Of a stretch of DNA of 64,000 nucleotides, positions 35,546-46,324 are shown one piece after another. The DNA is from Furfurilactobacillus milii. Its GTDB lineage: Bacteria > Bacillota > Bacilli > Lactobacillales > Lactobacillaceae. The translations under genes were made by a program, and so were the position numbers. The stretch is taken from contig NZ_WEZQ01000017.1 of assembly GCF_009864005.1 (NCBI RefSeq), forward strand, positions 1 through 64,000. Reading direction: 5' to 3'. Below the pieces are notes generated by a model. The model ran no database searches. It was not told the origin of the DNA and worked only from the letters and a program-made list of their open reading frames with translations. The stretch's first letter is position 1. Every line of letters starts with the position of its first letter.

Positions 35546-35712
35546 GACGGCATTGAAACCAAGGCGTGAAGGTGTTGTTAGGCTGGTGGGGCCCCAGCCT
35601 TATAACACGGACGGTCGGCAGGACTCGGGGCTTCACGAGGCCTGGCGGCGAGGTGAAAGACTCCGGTTTGGGGAGGCTCAAACCGGTCCCGCGCCGGCGT
35701 TTCAATGCCGTC
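35546..35712. repeat. structured repeat, part B, copy 1
   Basis: 167 nt closed by a 14-bp perfect stem (GACGGCATTGAAAC / GTTTCAATGCCGTC). It has a second hairpin GTGTT..GGCTGG / CCAGCC..AACAC, a third around GCAGGACTCG / CGAGGCCTG, and the constant word CGGCGAGGTGAAAGAC. It ends 20 bp past the stop codon of the minus-strand TetR gene. Two more copies are at 56926 and 62849. Confidence 0.75.
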
Positions 35713-35732
35713 AACCGCAAGTGGCAGTGTTG

Positions 35733-36293
35733 CTAAGCGTACTCAGGTTCAATGGTGATTTCATCGCAAGTAGCATCTAGGATGACTTGTGGAATCAAAC
35801 TGGTTAATTCGCGGACAACCTCATCGATCGGCGTGCTCATATCCGAGGATAACCACCGCCGCGTATAAGCCACGACCCCATCAGCATAGAATTGCACCGC
35901 ATGCTTTTCTACAGCTGAAAGTTCCGTTTGATGACCATACTTTATAATTGCTTCGCTAAATTGACGGACAAGATGACAATTAAAATAAGTGCAAAACGAA
36001 TTCTGCCCCGTTATTTTAAAAGCAGATTTAAAGAAACTGGCATTATCGGCCAGAAACTCAAACTGCTTGCGCATGATGCCATGCCAATTACTGAGGCGAC
36101 AATTTAAAAACATTCGGTTCATCGTATCTGCAAAATAAGAATTGATAACATCATACTTGTCGGTAAAATATTTATAGAAAGAACCACGACTGACGCCCGA
36201 AGCAGTTAAAATATCATCAACGGTTAAGTCATTGATCGGTTTATTTTGCATAAACTCATATACTGAATTAAATATTTGCCGCCGAATTTCCAT
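35733..36293 (-). CDS. TetR-family regulator divergent from an OYE-type reductase
   Basis: 186 residues. The N-terminal HTH is FNSVYEFMQNKPINDLTVDD, then ILTASGVSRGSFYKYF, then a helical ligand domain of the TetR_C_8-like kind. GAGGAGA precedes the ATG. It is divergent from the flavin oxidoreductase at 36462, with a TGAACA-n12-TGTTCA inverted repeat between them, so that enzyme is its probable target. Its 3' end abuts repeat B1. Confidence 0.87.
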   Translation of the reverse strand: MEIRRQIFNSVYEFMQNKPINDLTVDDILTASGVSRGSFYKYFTDKYDVINSYFADTMNRMFLNCRLSNWHGIMRKQFEFLADNASFFKSAFKITGQNSFCTYFNCHLVRQFSEAIIKYGHQTELSAVEKHAVQFYADGVVAYTRRWLSSDMSTPIDEVVRELTSLIPQVILDATCDEITIEPEYA

Positions 36294-36347
36294 AATCTTT
36301 CAGTCTCCTCACATAAGAATAAACAAAAGCAGTGTTTTATTCATTTT

Positions 36348-36371
36348 TGAACATTATCATTAATTTGTTCA
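36348..36371. promoter_or_regulatory. inverted repeat in the TetR/OYE divergent promoter
   Basis: TGAACA (36348-36353) and TGTTCA (36366-36371) with a 12-bp spacer, between the two divergent genes. Confidence 0.4.
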
Positions 36372-36461
36372 CTACGTACCCGTCAGAATGGTGCTACACT
36401 GACTTTTAGTAAGCATCTATTAACGCTAATCTTATCACACATTTTTCAGGAGGTTATGAAC

Positions 36462-37640
36462 ATGTCATACCAATTTTTAAAGCCTTATACTTTTAGATCC
36501 GGTGTTACCGTTAAAAACCGGATTGCGATTCCACCAATGACCGAAGGCATGTCGCTAGAAAACGGCGAAGTCTCAACAGATGAACTAAACTATTTCAATA
36601 TTCATACGGGCGGGGCCGGCATGTTTATTACCCCGGTCGCTAACGTTAATGCGTTAGGCAAGGGATTCGAAGGTGAATTATCCGTTGCCGATGATAAGTT
36701 TATTCCTGGTCTCGCCAAGCTTGCGGCCACGATTAAGCAAAACGGTACAAAAGCAATTTTACAAATTTTCAGTGCCGGACGAATGACAAACTCGCGTATT
36801 CTTCGAGGTCATCAACCCGTTTCTGCTAGTGCTGTTGCAGCATTAAGGCCGCACGCAGAAACGCCACGGGCGCTATCCGAAGATGAAATTGAGCAAACGA
36901 TTGCAGATTTTGGCGCGGCAACTAAACGGGCTATTTTGGCCGGCTTTGACGGTGTCGAACTTCACGGAGCCAACACGTATCTACTCCAACAATTCTTTTC
37001 ACCACACAGTAACCGTCGCGAAGACCAATGGGGTGGCTCACTAGAAAACCGGATGAGGTTCCCGGTTCGGGTTATCGAAGCTGCTCAACAGGCCATCGCA
37101 GATACTGCTACCTCACCCTTTCTTCTCGGATACCGTTTGTCACCAGAAGAAATCGAAGAACCAGGTATCCGAATTGAAGACACATTGAAGTTTGTTAGCA
37201 AGCTCAATGATATGAAATTGGATTACCTGCACATCTCCATGGGTAACGTTTGGCGGCCGTCATTGAACAACCACGATGACAAGGAACCTTTAATCACCAA
37301 GATTCAGCGTGTCTCATCAGACACGCCACTGATCTCAGTCGGCAATGTAAATACGCCTGCTGACGCTGAAAAAGTGATTGAAGCTGGCATTACGTTTGCT
37401 GCGATTGGTCGTGAAAGTATTCGGGAACCTCATTGGGTTCAAAAAGTTGAGGCAGGTACGGAACAATCCATTCGCTACAGTCTGTCATTGGCCGATTTAG
37501 AAGAATTAGGTATCAAAACACCGTTTTTTGAATTCTTAAAGAAGATGAACGATGCTGGTGCTGATCAAAAGTTCGACGTAAATGATGCGCAAACAAAAAC
37601 GGTAGATACGGATAGAATTGACGTAGCGTTTAGGAAGTAA
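36462..37640 (+). CDS. NADH:flavin oxidoreductase, Old Yellow Enzyme family
   Basis: 392 residues, FMN-binding TIM barrel only. RIAIPPMTEGMS is the flavin-binding N-terminal strand, and the catalytic pair is in HGANTYLLQQF (H-x-x-N). NRREDQWGGSLENRMRFP is the family signature. It reduces activated alkenes, quinones or nitro compounds with NAD(P)H. AGGAGG suits the ATG at 36462; it is too close to the preceding ATG. It is probably induced through the divergent TetR regulator. Confidence 0.9.
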   Translation: MSYQFLKPYTFRSGVTVKNRIAIPPMTEGMSLENGEVSTDELNYFNIHTGGAGMFITPVANVNALGKGFEGELSVADDKFIPGLAKLAATIKQNGTKAILQIFSAGRMTNSRILRGHQPVSASAVAALRPHAETPRALSEDEIEQTIADFGAATKRAILAGFDGVELHGANTYLLQQFFSPHSNRREDQWGGSLENRMRFPVRVIEAAQQAIADTATSPFLLGYRLSPEEIEEPGIRIEDTLKFVSKLNDMKLDYLHISMGNVWRPSLNNHDDKEPLITKIQRVSSDTPLISVGNVNTPADAEKVIEAGITFAAIGRESIREPHWVQKVEAGTEQSIRYSLSLADLEELGIKTPFFEFLKKMNDAGADQKFDVNDAQTKTVDTDRIDVAFRK

Positions 37641-37721
37641 GCGACATTAACACTGTTCGTAAGTCTGGTCATGCTCGAATACTTTTAATAATTGAGCATC
37701 TGTTACAATCCATATTTATAC

Positions 37722-37760
37722 AAAAAAACGACCTGCCATTTAATTGACAAGTCGTTTTTA
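37722..37760. terminator. terminator between the OYE and DUF915 genes
   Basis: AAAAACGACCTG / CAAGTCGTTTTT stem with flanking A and T runs; usable by both convergent genes. Confidence 0.75.
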
Positions 37761-37770
37761 GTCTTCAAGT

Positions 37771-38643
37771 TTATTTTGCCCACAAGAAGTCAGCAAGGAG
37801 CTGATCGACCTGAGCATTATTATGCAATAACGTGTGTTTAGCCCGGGTTCCGGTTATTTTTCGTTCACGGTATGACTTAGCCCGGTCAGCAATCAGATAC
37901 CTCAGTGACAACGATGAAACGTTGGGCACCGTGCCATCCGTTTGACCGCCAATATCACCGTAGATATTTAATACATCCACCTGGTGCTTAGGAAATGTCT
38001 GGCGTAGCTTGGTCATCTGCCGGTACGTTGCGTTCATCTTGTTTGGCTTGCCGTCCTTATCCAGCTTTAGCCCTGCCGGTTGTCGAACGGATGCTGGCAC
38101 ACGTTTGAAATTCAATCCAGCGAAGTGACCGGCCATGTCGACCTGTTTCTGTAATTTTGGCAAATGCTGATCCTGCCCGTACTCCAACATGTAATAAATC
38201 AACGAAATATTCCCAAGTGAATGGCCAACCATATTGAATTTATTGATGTGATATTTCTTCTGTAAGGCAACGACAACATTTTTGGCCCATTGACCATGCT
38301 TATAAAAATCAAGTTGCCGATTATTGGCATAATTCACTTCCACGATTGGATTAACCGCTTGTTTGCCAATGGTGCCGTCCAAACGGACATGACCCGTTCT
38401 TGAGACAAACGCACGAATAATCGTGTTGGTTGCGCCTTCCCGTTTAGCAACACTCGTCATATGTTCTTCAGCGTGGTAATTACTGCCACCGCCGTGAAAA
38501 AAGAGCGTCGGCGTCGATGACTGCACGTATTTCGTTTTTGCCACTGCAACGCGATGTGCCTGCCATGCGCCGCCACCGATGACAGCCACAATGACCAACA
38601 CTAGTAAGGCCCAAAAGCCACGATCAATTATTTTCTGTTTCAT
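37771..38643 (-). CDS. DUF915 alpha/beta hydrolase, membrane-anchored
   Basis: 290 residues. An N-terminal hydrophobic helix (about residues 9-29) exports and anchors it. The hydrolase domain begins with TPTLFFHGGG (oxyanion strand) and has the nucleophile elbow GHSLG and a C-terminal His region (KHTLLHNN). DUF915 proteins are abundant surface hydrolases in lactobacilli with largely unknown substrates. GGGGGA before the ATG at 38643 sets the start. It stands alone before msrA. Confidence 0.88.
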   Translation of the reverse strand: MKQKIIDRGFWALLVLVIVAVIGGGAWQAHRVAVAKTKYVQSSTPTLFFHGGGSNYHAEEHMTSVAKREGATNTIIRAFVSRTGHVRLDGTIGKQAVNPIVEVNYANNRQLDFYKHGQWAKNVVVALQKKYHINKFNMVGHSLGNISLIYYMLEYGQDQHLPKLQKQVDMAGHFAGLNFKRVPASVRQPAGLKLDKDGKPNKMNATYRQMTKLRQTFPKHQVDVLNIYGDIGGQTDGTVPNVSSLSLRYLIADRAKSYRERKITGTRAKHTLLHNNAQVDQLLADFLWAK

Positions 38644-38759
38644 GATTAATTCCCCCTGCCAAGCTGAATCCACAGATGACAATTACAAACGCACGCATTC
38701 GTGTTTAGCTTAATTATCAGTATAGTGGGTTCGAGTAGGCTTAAGGCAAGGAAAAACAA

Positions 38760-39584
38760 TCATTTATTATGGTGTCTAAACTGTCCCTTAATTTTCTGAA
38801 ACCAGAGGAACTGACGGCGACTACGTTCCATTGCTCGATAACGCTTAGGCTGCTTTTTATAAAATTCTTGATGATAATTTTCTGCCGGCCAAAACGGCTG
38901 AGTATCACGAATTGCGACTACAATCGGTTTCGAATACCGGCCTGACTCGGCAACATCCCGTTTGGATGCTTCGGCGAGGTCACGCTGTTGTTTGTTACGA
39001 ACGAAAATAATTGGCCGGTATGAATCACCGCGATCATTAATCTGACCGTCATCATCAGTTGGATCAATAATCTGCCAATAGAGTTTTAATAAATCCGCAT
39101 AACTCATCTTGTTTGGATCAAACACAATTTCAACGGCTTCAACATGGCCCGTCGTCTGTGAGGTGACCTGATCATATGTCGGTGAGTCAGCGTGACCACC
39201 CGTATAACCCGATAAGACAGAGATAACCCCGGGACGCAGTTCAAACGGTTCAACCGTGCACCAAAAGCAACCACCAGCGAAGACAGCATGATCATACCGT
39301 GGATCCGTCAACGCCGCCTGGTGCCGAGCATAACCATACTGCTGCGACTGTTCGTCGTTTGACGTTATGGACTGATAGAAGTCGGTTACCGCTGGCGTTA
39401 AGTTGTTGCGGACAGCCAGTGGCCGCAAACTGTGTTCAAGTTCGGCAAAAACCTGAACCGATGTTTGACCAGCGGCCAGTTGTTCTTTGGCTTTCACTAA
39501 TTGCTGCCGTTCCCAATCGCGGGTACCCGGCTCTAACAACAGGTTATAAAAGGTACTCAAATCTTGTTCAGTAATGGCCCTCAC
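38760..39584 (-). CDS. msrA: peptide-methionine (S)-S-oxide reductase with N-terminal extension
   Basis: 274 residues, longer than the usual 170-210. The catalytic motif GCFWC lies near residue 105, followed by the GYTGGHADSPTYDQV family block. About 100 residues precede the catalytic domain; a helical extension of this type is known in lactobacillar MsrA proteins. It repairs oxidised methionine with thioredoxin. I chose the GTG at 39584 (AAGGGAG 8 nt upstream) over the TTG six codons earlier, which lies within that ribosome binding site. No msrB is fused or adjacent. Confidence 0.9.
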   Translation of the reverse strand: MRAITEQDLSTFYNLLLEPGTRDWERQQLVKAKEQLAAGQTSVQVFAELEHSLRPLAVRNNLTPAVTDFYQSITSNDEQSQQYGYARHQAALTDPRYDHAVFAGGCFWCTVEPFELRPGVISVLSGYTGGHADSPTYDQVTSQTTGHVEAVEIVFDPNKMSYADLLKLYWQIIDPTDDDGQINDRGDSYRPIIFVRNKQQRDLAEASKRDVAESGRYSKPIVVAIRDTQPFWPAENYHQEFYKKQPKRYRAMERSRRQFLWFQKIKGQFRHHNK

Positions 39585-39686
39585 GATATCATCTCCCTTC
39601 AAGTCGATGAATTATTCTGACTGTCATTATCACCGCATTGCAACAAAATAGCATATCATTTGCTCATGTGAACTATGACGACCAAT

Positions 39687-39745
39687 CAAAAAAGCGCTAA
39701 CCACTCGACTGTATCTCTATACAATCAAATGATTAACGCTTATTT
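39687..39745 (-). terminator. terminator of the adhesin gene
   Basis: On the minus strand AAGCGTTAATCA pairs with TGGTTAGCGCTT, followed by TTTTGATTGG, just past the adhesin stop. Confidence 0.75.
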
Positions 39746-39753
39746 TTACTATC

Positions 39754-42045
39754 TTAAATATCGCTATCTTGATTATCATCGACGTTGTGGCGGCGTTTGC
39801 GCCAGCTAAACAAACCTAGCAAACCAAATAGCATTGCTAATAGACCTAGTCCCAAAGCTTGTAACCATGACTGCTGCCCCTCATTTGTGTGAGGCAACAG
39901 GTTCTGGCTAGCCGCTGAGTGAGCTGCAGCTCTTGACATCGTGCCCTTTGCAGCGGTCTGTGTATCAGAACCGGCCACTGTTTGAGCAGTTGGCGGTGTT
40001 TGATTCTTTGCCAAAGTTGACGCAGATGTTGCTGCGACCATGGTACCATCAGAGTCCTTTACCAAACGCAAGGTTTGCGGTGAGACATCATTCAGTAACA
40101 ACCAAGCGCTTTGACCTGGGGCCAGATGATACCCTGCAGGAATCAAGTCACCGATGTACACCCATGTGCCCGTGTAGCCACTGACCTCATGGACGGCAAT
40201 GATATGACCATCAACGTCCATCAGCACTAACTTAATTGGATCCCAACTTGGCTCATCAACAGTTGTTCGTGTCGATTGTGAACCGCCAGCGATTGACACT
40301 GCATTTGATTGCAATGGTGTTGGATCGCCCGTCATTTGACGGGCGATCGGCGTCCCGGCTTCGTTAGCTGGCGTTTCATTAGTCGCCCGATTTCCCGTTG
40401 GTGTCACAACCGGAATAACAGGTGATGTGCTAACCGGCGCCACTGGCACCACACGCGGTGGCACTGTTTCGGTGCCTTGATTTGGTGTCGATGGCATACT
40501 CGTTGCCAAATCCTGTGATGGTGTCACTGACATACCACTGGTTGGCGTTGACGTTTGTGAAGTAACTACCGAAGTACTTGTAGAAACACCACTTGCCGGT
40601 GTTGAGACCGCTGACGGTGCTTGACTAGGTGACGTTGATGTCGACGGACCACTTGTTGGCGTCTCACTTGTCGAAACCTTCTGATAGACATAGGTGACAT
40701 CGACACTATTGGCCGTATTTGTACGATCATACTGACCGCTCGCATTGGCAGGTGTTGCCACTAACGTATAACCACTAACCGTTGCCGGCTGTGTCGTATA
40801 AGTACCACCATAAGTTAATGTTTGTGAAACCGGTGTGGCAATAACATTGCCATTATTATCCACATAATGCGTCGTCACAGTTTGATCCTTAGCATATATG
40901 AAGTGAATATCGCTCGGATCAAGACCAACGGTGCCCTTAACGGTCGCATCACTAACAAGTGTATAACCCGCAATTGCTGGCGCTGTAAAACTATAGCCAA
41001 GACCATAGTAAGCATTCACAAGTTGAATAGTGTTAACCGGTGTTTGACTAAACAAATCATTTCCCTGTAAGTCAGTGTAGGTTACCTTAAATGATTCAGG
41101 ATCAGCATTGTAATAGTATACAACCTGATTTTTTGCTGAGTCTGTCGACAAATCTGACCAGCTTCCGTTTGCAGGACCGGCCACACTCGTTGCACTTACG
41201 TAATAACCGGTTATATTCACTGGCGCCGTCGTATACTGACTGTTGTATTCAACAGTTGTGACTGCTGACGGAGCCATAGTTAACAATTCCTGCTGACCAT
41301 TAACTGTCACTCGACGCACATATGACACATTGACGTAACGATTGCCGGTATCATCGTACAGGAAAGTCATCGTCTGTGGACGATCCGTCAGTGTCGTAGT
41401 CGTTTGGGCTGGCGTTCCAACCAACGTATAGTTTGAAAAAGCAGCAGTCTGAGCCGTTACAGTGTCGCCATAGTGACCAGTCAGTTGCGTTGTGCCTAAT
41501 ACTTTTGTCGTGCCATTAACCACGTAATTTACTGTAACCGGTTGGCCGTTCTCACGGTCATACGTATACGTTACAGTCTGTGGTGTTAACGAATACGTAC
41601 CCGTAGCATTAGCCGGAGTTGCCTGATTCCAAACGTAACCGGTTAACGCGTCTGCCGATGTCGTGTATGCCTGACCATATTTGCCGGCAGGAAGCGTCCG
41701 CGTAGAAATAATCGTTCCGTCAGTTAAAACGTCATTAACCGTTATAGTCGCCGCATCCTCTGGTTGATAGTAGAAATTAACAGCTGACGTATCATTCGTA
41801 AAGTTAACGACTTGGGTATTTGACAGTGCCGTGTACCCGGCAATTGCAGCAGCATCTGCAGTTTGGCTTGTACCATAATCACCCGTTAGCGTGGTTGACG
41901 GCGCCAGCACGTTAGCCGTATTAACCAAATAATAGTTAACGGTCGTTGTTTCGATCTTTGGCAGATAGGTAAACGTCACCGTTTGACCAGCATCCGTATA
42001 ACTGCCTGTAGTACTTGAGGAACCTTCTAAAGTGTATCCGTCAAA
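39754..42045 (-). pseudogene. MucBP adhesin, C-terminal part with LPxTG anchor (after frameshift)
   Basis: Continuous with the upstream part (42027-44987) if one base is restored near 42045: KSFDGYTLEGSSSTTG then reads on. It holds about six further MucBP-type repeats of about 70 residues, with the core [TV]-V-x-Y-V-x-x-x-G. A Ser/Thr/Pro-rich wall-spanning region and the sorting signal LPHTN follow, then a hydrophobic helix and RKRR tail. As sequenced it has no own start signal, so it is probably untranslated and the anchor is lost. A sequencing error in the T run is the alternative. Confidence 0.82.
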
Positions 42046-44987
42046 CTTTTGGCAGCAGTCGTAAAGGTATCACCGACAGTGCCCGTTAGCGTTTGTGCAC
42101 TGGCAAGTTCAGTATTTGTCTTGCCATTAACGTAGCGGACAATGACACTGCCACTCTTCGGCACGACCTTATCATACACAAGGGTGATGGCAGGCGTGCC
42201 ATTCGCATCATAAGTGCCTGTTAATGAACCGGACATGACCTTGTCAAAGGTATAACCATCGAGACTGAGGATTTTGTTCTGGGCATCATACGCCGCCCCT
42301 GTTGCACCGGTTAAACTACCGTCGTTCGCCAAAGACTTACCATTTTCATCGACATAATGAATTGTCACTGATTGTGAATTGGCCGTGTACATCAAAGTAA
42401 CGGCTGGTGTCGTCGCCTTACCCGTAGTGTCAACCGTGTACGTTCCTGTCAAAGAACCAGTGGTAACTGCTGAGAATGTATAACCGGGAATCGTGAGTTG
42501 ATCATCACTGACGTCGTATGAATCACCAGCAGCACCCGTCACAGCATTGTCTGTGTGAATCGTTTTGCCGTTGTTGTCGACATAATGTACCGCCAATGTT
42601 TGACTGTCACCTTGGTACTGCAGAACAATATCTTTCGCCGTAGACTTACCATCATTATCAACACTCAATGTGCCTTTAAGGTCACCGTGTTGAACTTTAA
42701 CAAACGAATAACCAGGAATGCTAATCTCTGTATTAGTCGCATCATAACTAGTATTGGTCTTGCCTGACACTGTGTCGTTGGTGTGAATTTGATTACCATT
42801 TTGATCAACATAGCTAACCGTTACGCTTTGACTATTCGCCTTATAACGAAGCGTGACCGTCTGCCCATCAGCACTCAGTTTGCCTGACAGTAACGACGCA
42901 TCATCAGCATCCAGAGTATAACCCGGGATAGTTGGTTCATAATCACTGACATTGTATGTGTCATCCTGTAAACCAGAAATCGTTTTGCTGGCTGCCAATG
43001 TCTTTGAAGAATCATCTTCGTCTACATAATTTACCGTTAATGACGCTGCCGTTTTCACCGGTGTAGATACTTTTTTATAATGGAAGGTCACCGTGTTGGT
43101 TGCCCAAGAACTTTGATCATAGGTAACAGTCACAGAGCCATCGCTGTTAACGATATCCTGACTGCTGATTGAGACAGCCGGCGTACCAGTCACTTCGTAC
43201 CCGTCAATCGCTACTGGCGACACTGTTTTGGTACTGCCATCGGTCGTATTGTTAACGGCCCATGACATGCTTTGATGAATCTGATTCCCATTTTCGTCTA
43301 CATATTTGGTGGTGAAGCTGTTTAGCGCGGCCTCACCAAACGTTTTAACAGCAATATTTCCGGACGTTGAAATAGAACCGTCCGTATAAAATGTCGCGTT
43401 AGGTGCCAGAATATTCCCTGTCAGAGCAGCATTATGGGTAACTAAACTAACGACATCCGGCATGTTCCAAGTTACGTTTGCAGCAGTAGCAGCACCGGTC
43501 TTGCCATTTATTTTGATCGTTGTGTTGTTGATGTTAACAGAACCACCGATAACGTTAATGATCACCTTGGCTGTGCCACCTGCACTATTAGTGACATTCG
43601 TAATATTAATGGCCCCATTGCCAAATGATGCGCCCGGAAAATCCGAACTATTTAGAACAAAAACATCTTCATCAGCACCATTGACGCCTTGTAGAGTCAG
43701 ATTAGGGTTTAATTGTGTAGGAACAATCACCTCAGCCCCTGCTGTCTGTTGTAATGCACTCAATGCGTTAGATTCATTCTGCAGATAAGCCTTAGCATCT
43801 GTGAAGAACGTAGTCGTGTCAATTTTAAAGATTCTATGCTTTCCCCATTTATTGCTCCACACAGTTGCATCATTGTTGACATAAAGTTTGCCGTCAAAAT
43901 TTGAATTAATTAATTCTACAGTATTTCCACCAACAATAACTTGTGGCAAATTGTCTTCCGACGATGTGCTATTAGCTGACGACTGATACAAAATTAAATT
44001 TCCACCAGCGGCAATTCGATAGTTCGAACTGATATTTTGCGCGGTTAAACTGTCAAATGTGAAAATCGTAAAATGTTTGGTTACACCTAAAACACCATCC
44101 GAAGCATTCGCAGTTTCTGAATAACTGCCTGTCAAGTCATAAACTGGCGACACACCCTCGCTAGGCACAAAACCAAATATGCCAACCGTCGTCCCCTGTT
44201 TAAGCAATTTCGTCCATTTGTCATACTGAATTTCAGCACCGACACCCTCCTGATAGCCTTCAGTATCACCTATGGCATCCATCCGAACGATTTCTTGAGC
44301 TGTCCCAGTTACTTGATAAGCGCTAGTAGCTGCCGATTTAGCCGTTGCAACGTCACTATCAGTGGCAGTGTTCAATAAAGATGTCACCGTAACGTCACTG
44401 TCGACAGTTGACGATGTGGCCTGACTGACTGTTGATTGTGCGGGTGATGCACCTGTTGACTCATTCGTCTGCTCACTTGTTGCTGACTGAGAAGCCGTAC
44501 TAGAAACACTTTTTTGAGCGACCGAAACTGCACTAGAGGCAGCCGACTCACTATGTTTTTGTGATGCAACACTGGTCTGAGATTGCTCACTATTGTTTGT
44601 ACTACCTGTACTAGATGCTCGTTGGCCTGATTCACTGGTCGAACTTTCACTATTTGTTTTATTTGATGCTACTGACGTACTAGTCGATGTAGCCATTGAT
44701 TGATTTTGCGTAGCACTCGACGCCGAACTACTAACTGCTGAATTTTGATCGGCATTTGTCGTAGCATCGCTTGTATCGCCGTTTGACGCCTGTGCCGATT
44801 TTGATGCCGTCGAAGTAACAGCAGTCGTTTGAACTGTTGATGTCGTACTATCGCTATCAGCATTAGCGACCGTTGTCAGTGTCATGCCGGTAGCAAACGT
44901 AATTACGGCGACGCCAGCAAACACCCAGCGCTTTCCCGCTTTGTACATTCGATAATGTAACTTTCGATTTTGATACAATTCAGGCAT
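42027..44987 (-). CDS. MucBP mucus-binding adhesin, N-terminal part (truncated by frameshift)
   Basis: 986 residues. The signal peptide is of the KxYKxGKxW type (MYKAGKRWVFAGVAVITFATG). A Ser/Thr-rich stretch covers about residues 45-215. A choice-of-anchor A type adhesive domain covers about 230-560 (VIINVIGGSVNI, VTWNMPDVVSL, NILAPNATFYTDGS). Five and a half MucBP-like repeats follow from about 565. The frame ends at TAG in T-D-T-L after a one-base loss near 42045. As encoded it would be secreted but not wall-anchored. AAAGGAGAG supports the start at 44987. Confidence 0.85.
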   Translation of the reverse strand: MPELYQNRKLHYRMYKAGKRWVFAGVAVITFATGMTLTTVANADSDSTTSTVQTTAVTSTASKSAQASNGDTSDATTNADQNSAVSSSASSATQNQSMATSTSTSVASNKTNSESSTSESGQRASSTGSTNNSEQSQTSVASQKHSESAASSAVSVAQKSVSSTASQSATSEQTNESTGASPAQSTVSQATSSTVDSDVTVTSLLNTATDSDVATAKSAATSAYQVTGTAQEIVRMDAIGDTEGYQEGVGAEIQYDKWTKLLKQGTTVGIFGFVPSEGVSPVYDLTGSYSETANASDGVLGVTKHFTIFTFDSLTAQNISSNYRIAAGGNLILYQSSANSTSSEDNLPQVIVGGNTVELINSNFDGKLYVNNDATVWSNKWGKHRIFKIDTTTFFTDAKAYLQNESNALSALQQTAGAEVIVPTQLNPNLTLQGVNGADEDVFVLNSSDFPGASFGNGAINITNVTNSAGGTAKVIINVIGGSVNINNTTIKINGKTGAATAANVTWNMPDVVSLVTHNAALTGNILAPNATFYTDGSISTSGNIAVKTFGEAALNSFTTKYVDENGNQIHQSMSWAVNNTTDGSTKTVSPVAIDGYEVTGTPAVSISSQDIVNSDGSVTVTYDQSSWATNTVTFHYKKVSTPVKTAASLTVNYVDEDDSSKTLAASKTISGLQDDTYNVSDYEPTIPGYTLDADDASLLSGKLSADGQTVTLRYKANSQSVTVSYVDQNGNQIHTNDTVSGKTNTSYDATNTEISIPGYSFVKVQHGDLKGTLSVDNDGKSTAKDIVLQYQGDSQTLAVHYVDNNGKTIHTDNAVTGAAGDSYDVSDDQLTIPGYTFSAVTTGSLTGTYTVDTTGKATTPAVTLMYTANSQSVTIHYVDENGKSLANDGSLTGATGAAYDAQNKILSLDGYTFDKVMSGSLTGTYDANGTPAITLVYDKVVPKSGSVIVRYVNGKTNTELASAQTLTGTVGDTFTTAAKSLTDTL

Positions 44988-45418
44988 AACTCTCCTTTTA
45001 CTTCTCTCACTTAATGCTGATTGATGTTAAAAAACAATTTTGCTCAAAATTAATCCAAATAAATAATTAAGTTGCAAAAAAGTTCAATAACTCTACTCAA
45101 TTGATTGTTTTAACACCTTTGCTTACAAAATAAAAGTGCCACACTAGTTTCTTTGAATAGTTTGCGAAAGATTTAATTATTGCGCATTTTTGCTACCATG
45201 TTAATTTATTAGTCAATTATTTCTGGACTAAAAATGTTTATAACAAGTTGTATCAGATAGATGATAAGCGAACCTTAAAGTGTCCGCATTTCAATAAATT
45301 TGAGTCGTCAGACGGTCATTTAGGATTGTTGTCATTTCAGGGCAAATAAAAAAAGCTCCAATTTTCGTTTCGTCACAAATTAAATGTGAGTCACAAAAAC
45401 TGAAACTTTTTCGTCCAT

Positions 45419-45438
45419 CAAGACAAACGTTTGTCTTG
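45419..45438. repeat. 20-bp perfect palindrome
   Basis: CAAGACAAAC joined directly to GTTTGTCTTG, no spacer, followed by GGGGGGC rather than a T run, so it is not an obvious terminator. It may be a protein-binding site. Confidence 0.5.
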
Positions 45439-46324
45439 GGGGGCTTTATGCAACTAAAGGTGCTAAGTAAGGACTAGATAAACATTTTATCGTCTCAGAT
45501 GACAAATACGGTGAAATAAGCAAAAGGGAGCGAACTATTTACTGAGCTATAAATTAGAGCATTGCGATGAATGTAGTTTATGTCGACGATTGTTAAAAAA
45601 CGAAATCATAAGAAAGGCACGTCTAATTCGGTAGGTGGCATAAATGCTCGCAATTTGTTCAAACTACAAACAGATTAAAATCTTCATTGAAAATTAGCAG
45701 TTAACTTTATTAATACATAATGTACACCTTCACTAGTAAATATCTTCTTCTACACAAACAGTGTCTTTAAAGATCCTTTCGCCTGATTATTAGGATTCTA
45801 TTGAGCATCTTTGGTCAAACAGGAACTGCCCTCGCCAGGTAATTGAAATACACTATCCACCTCAACACAGTGAGCGTAAAGTTTACACATCTACACAAAA
45901 CTGTTGTTTTTAAGAATATTACCTTTACATCATCTCCTGTTCAGCAGAAGTTAATGGCAATCATTTTTTACGTTAAATCGCACTAGTAGATCCCGCCAAA
46001 TGCATCTTAATGTCACTCAAAGCTATACAGGTTGGTTTTAAGATTTCCAGACGAGTCAACGCCTTCAAGTACATACGAGCTAAAGGAGCTCTACATTTTT
46101 ATTATTAGTGCACCCTTCAACGTCACTTTGAACCGTTTGAAGACTGCCATAATAAAAGCACGATGTCTCACTCAGGCTTGATTGATGCCAAAAGCTGTGA
46201 AACTGAGTAAAAATATAGTCGTTGAGACACACAGACATAGTCAATTCAAAACCTTGTGCCTGCTATTCATAAGGAATTTTCTTCAATCTTAAAATCATTT
46301 CAAAAGAAACAAAATTGATAAAAT

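Noticed and set aside
35281-35722. A/B repeats as an insertion sequence or MITE
   Set aside because: No transposase, target-site duplication or simple terminal inverted repeats; internal helices covary, which a recent MITE would not show.
35500-35730. Long open frames through the A/B repeats as genes
   Set aside because: Frames differ among copies, no ribosome binding sites are seen, and sequence change follows base pairing, not codons.
39933-40184. Open frames opposite the adhesin repeats
   Set aside because: Shadow frames of a repetitive Thr/Ser-rich gene, without start signals.
42027-44987. CRISPR-like periodicity in the adhesin region
   Set aside because: The periodicity of about 200 bp comes from MucBP protein repeats; there are no short direct repeats with unique spacers.
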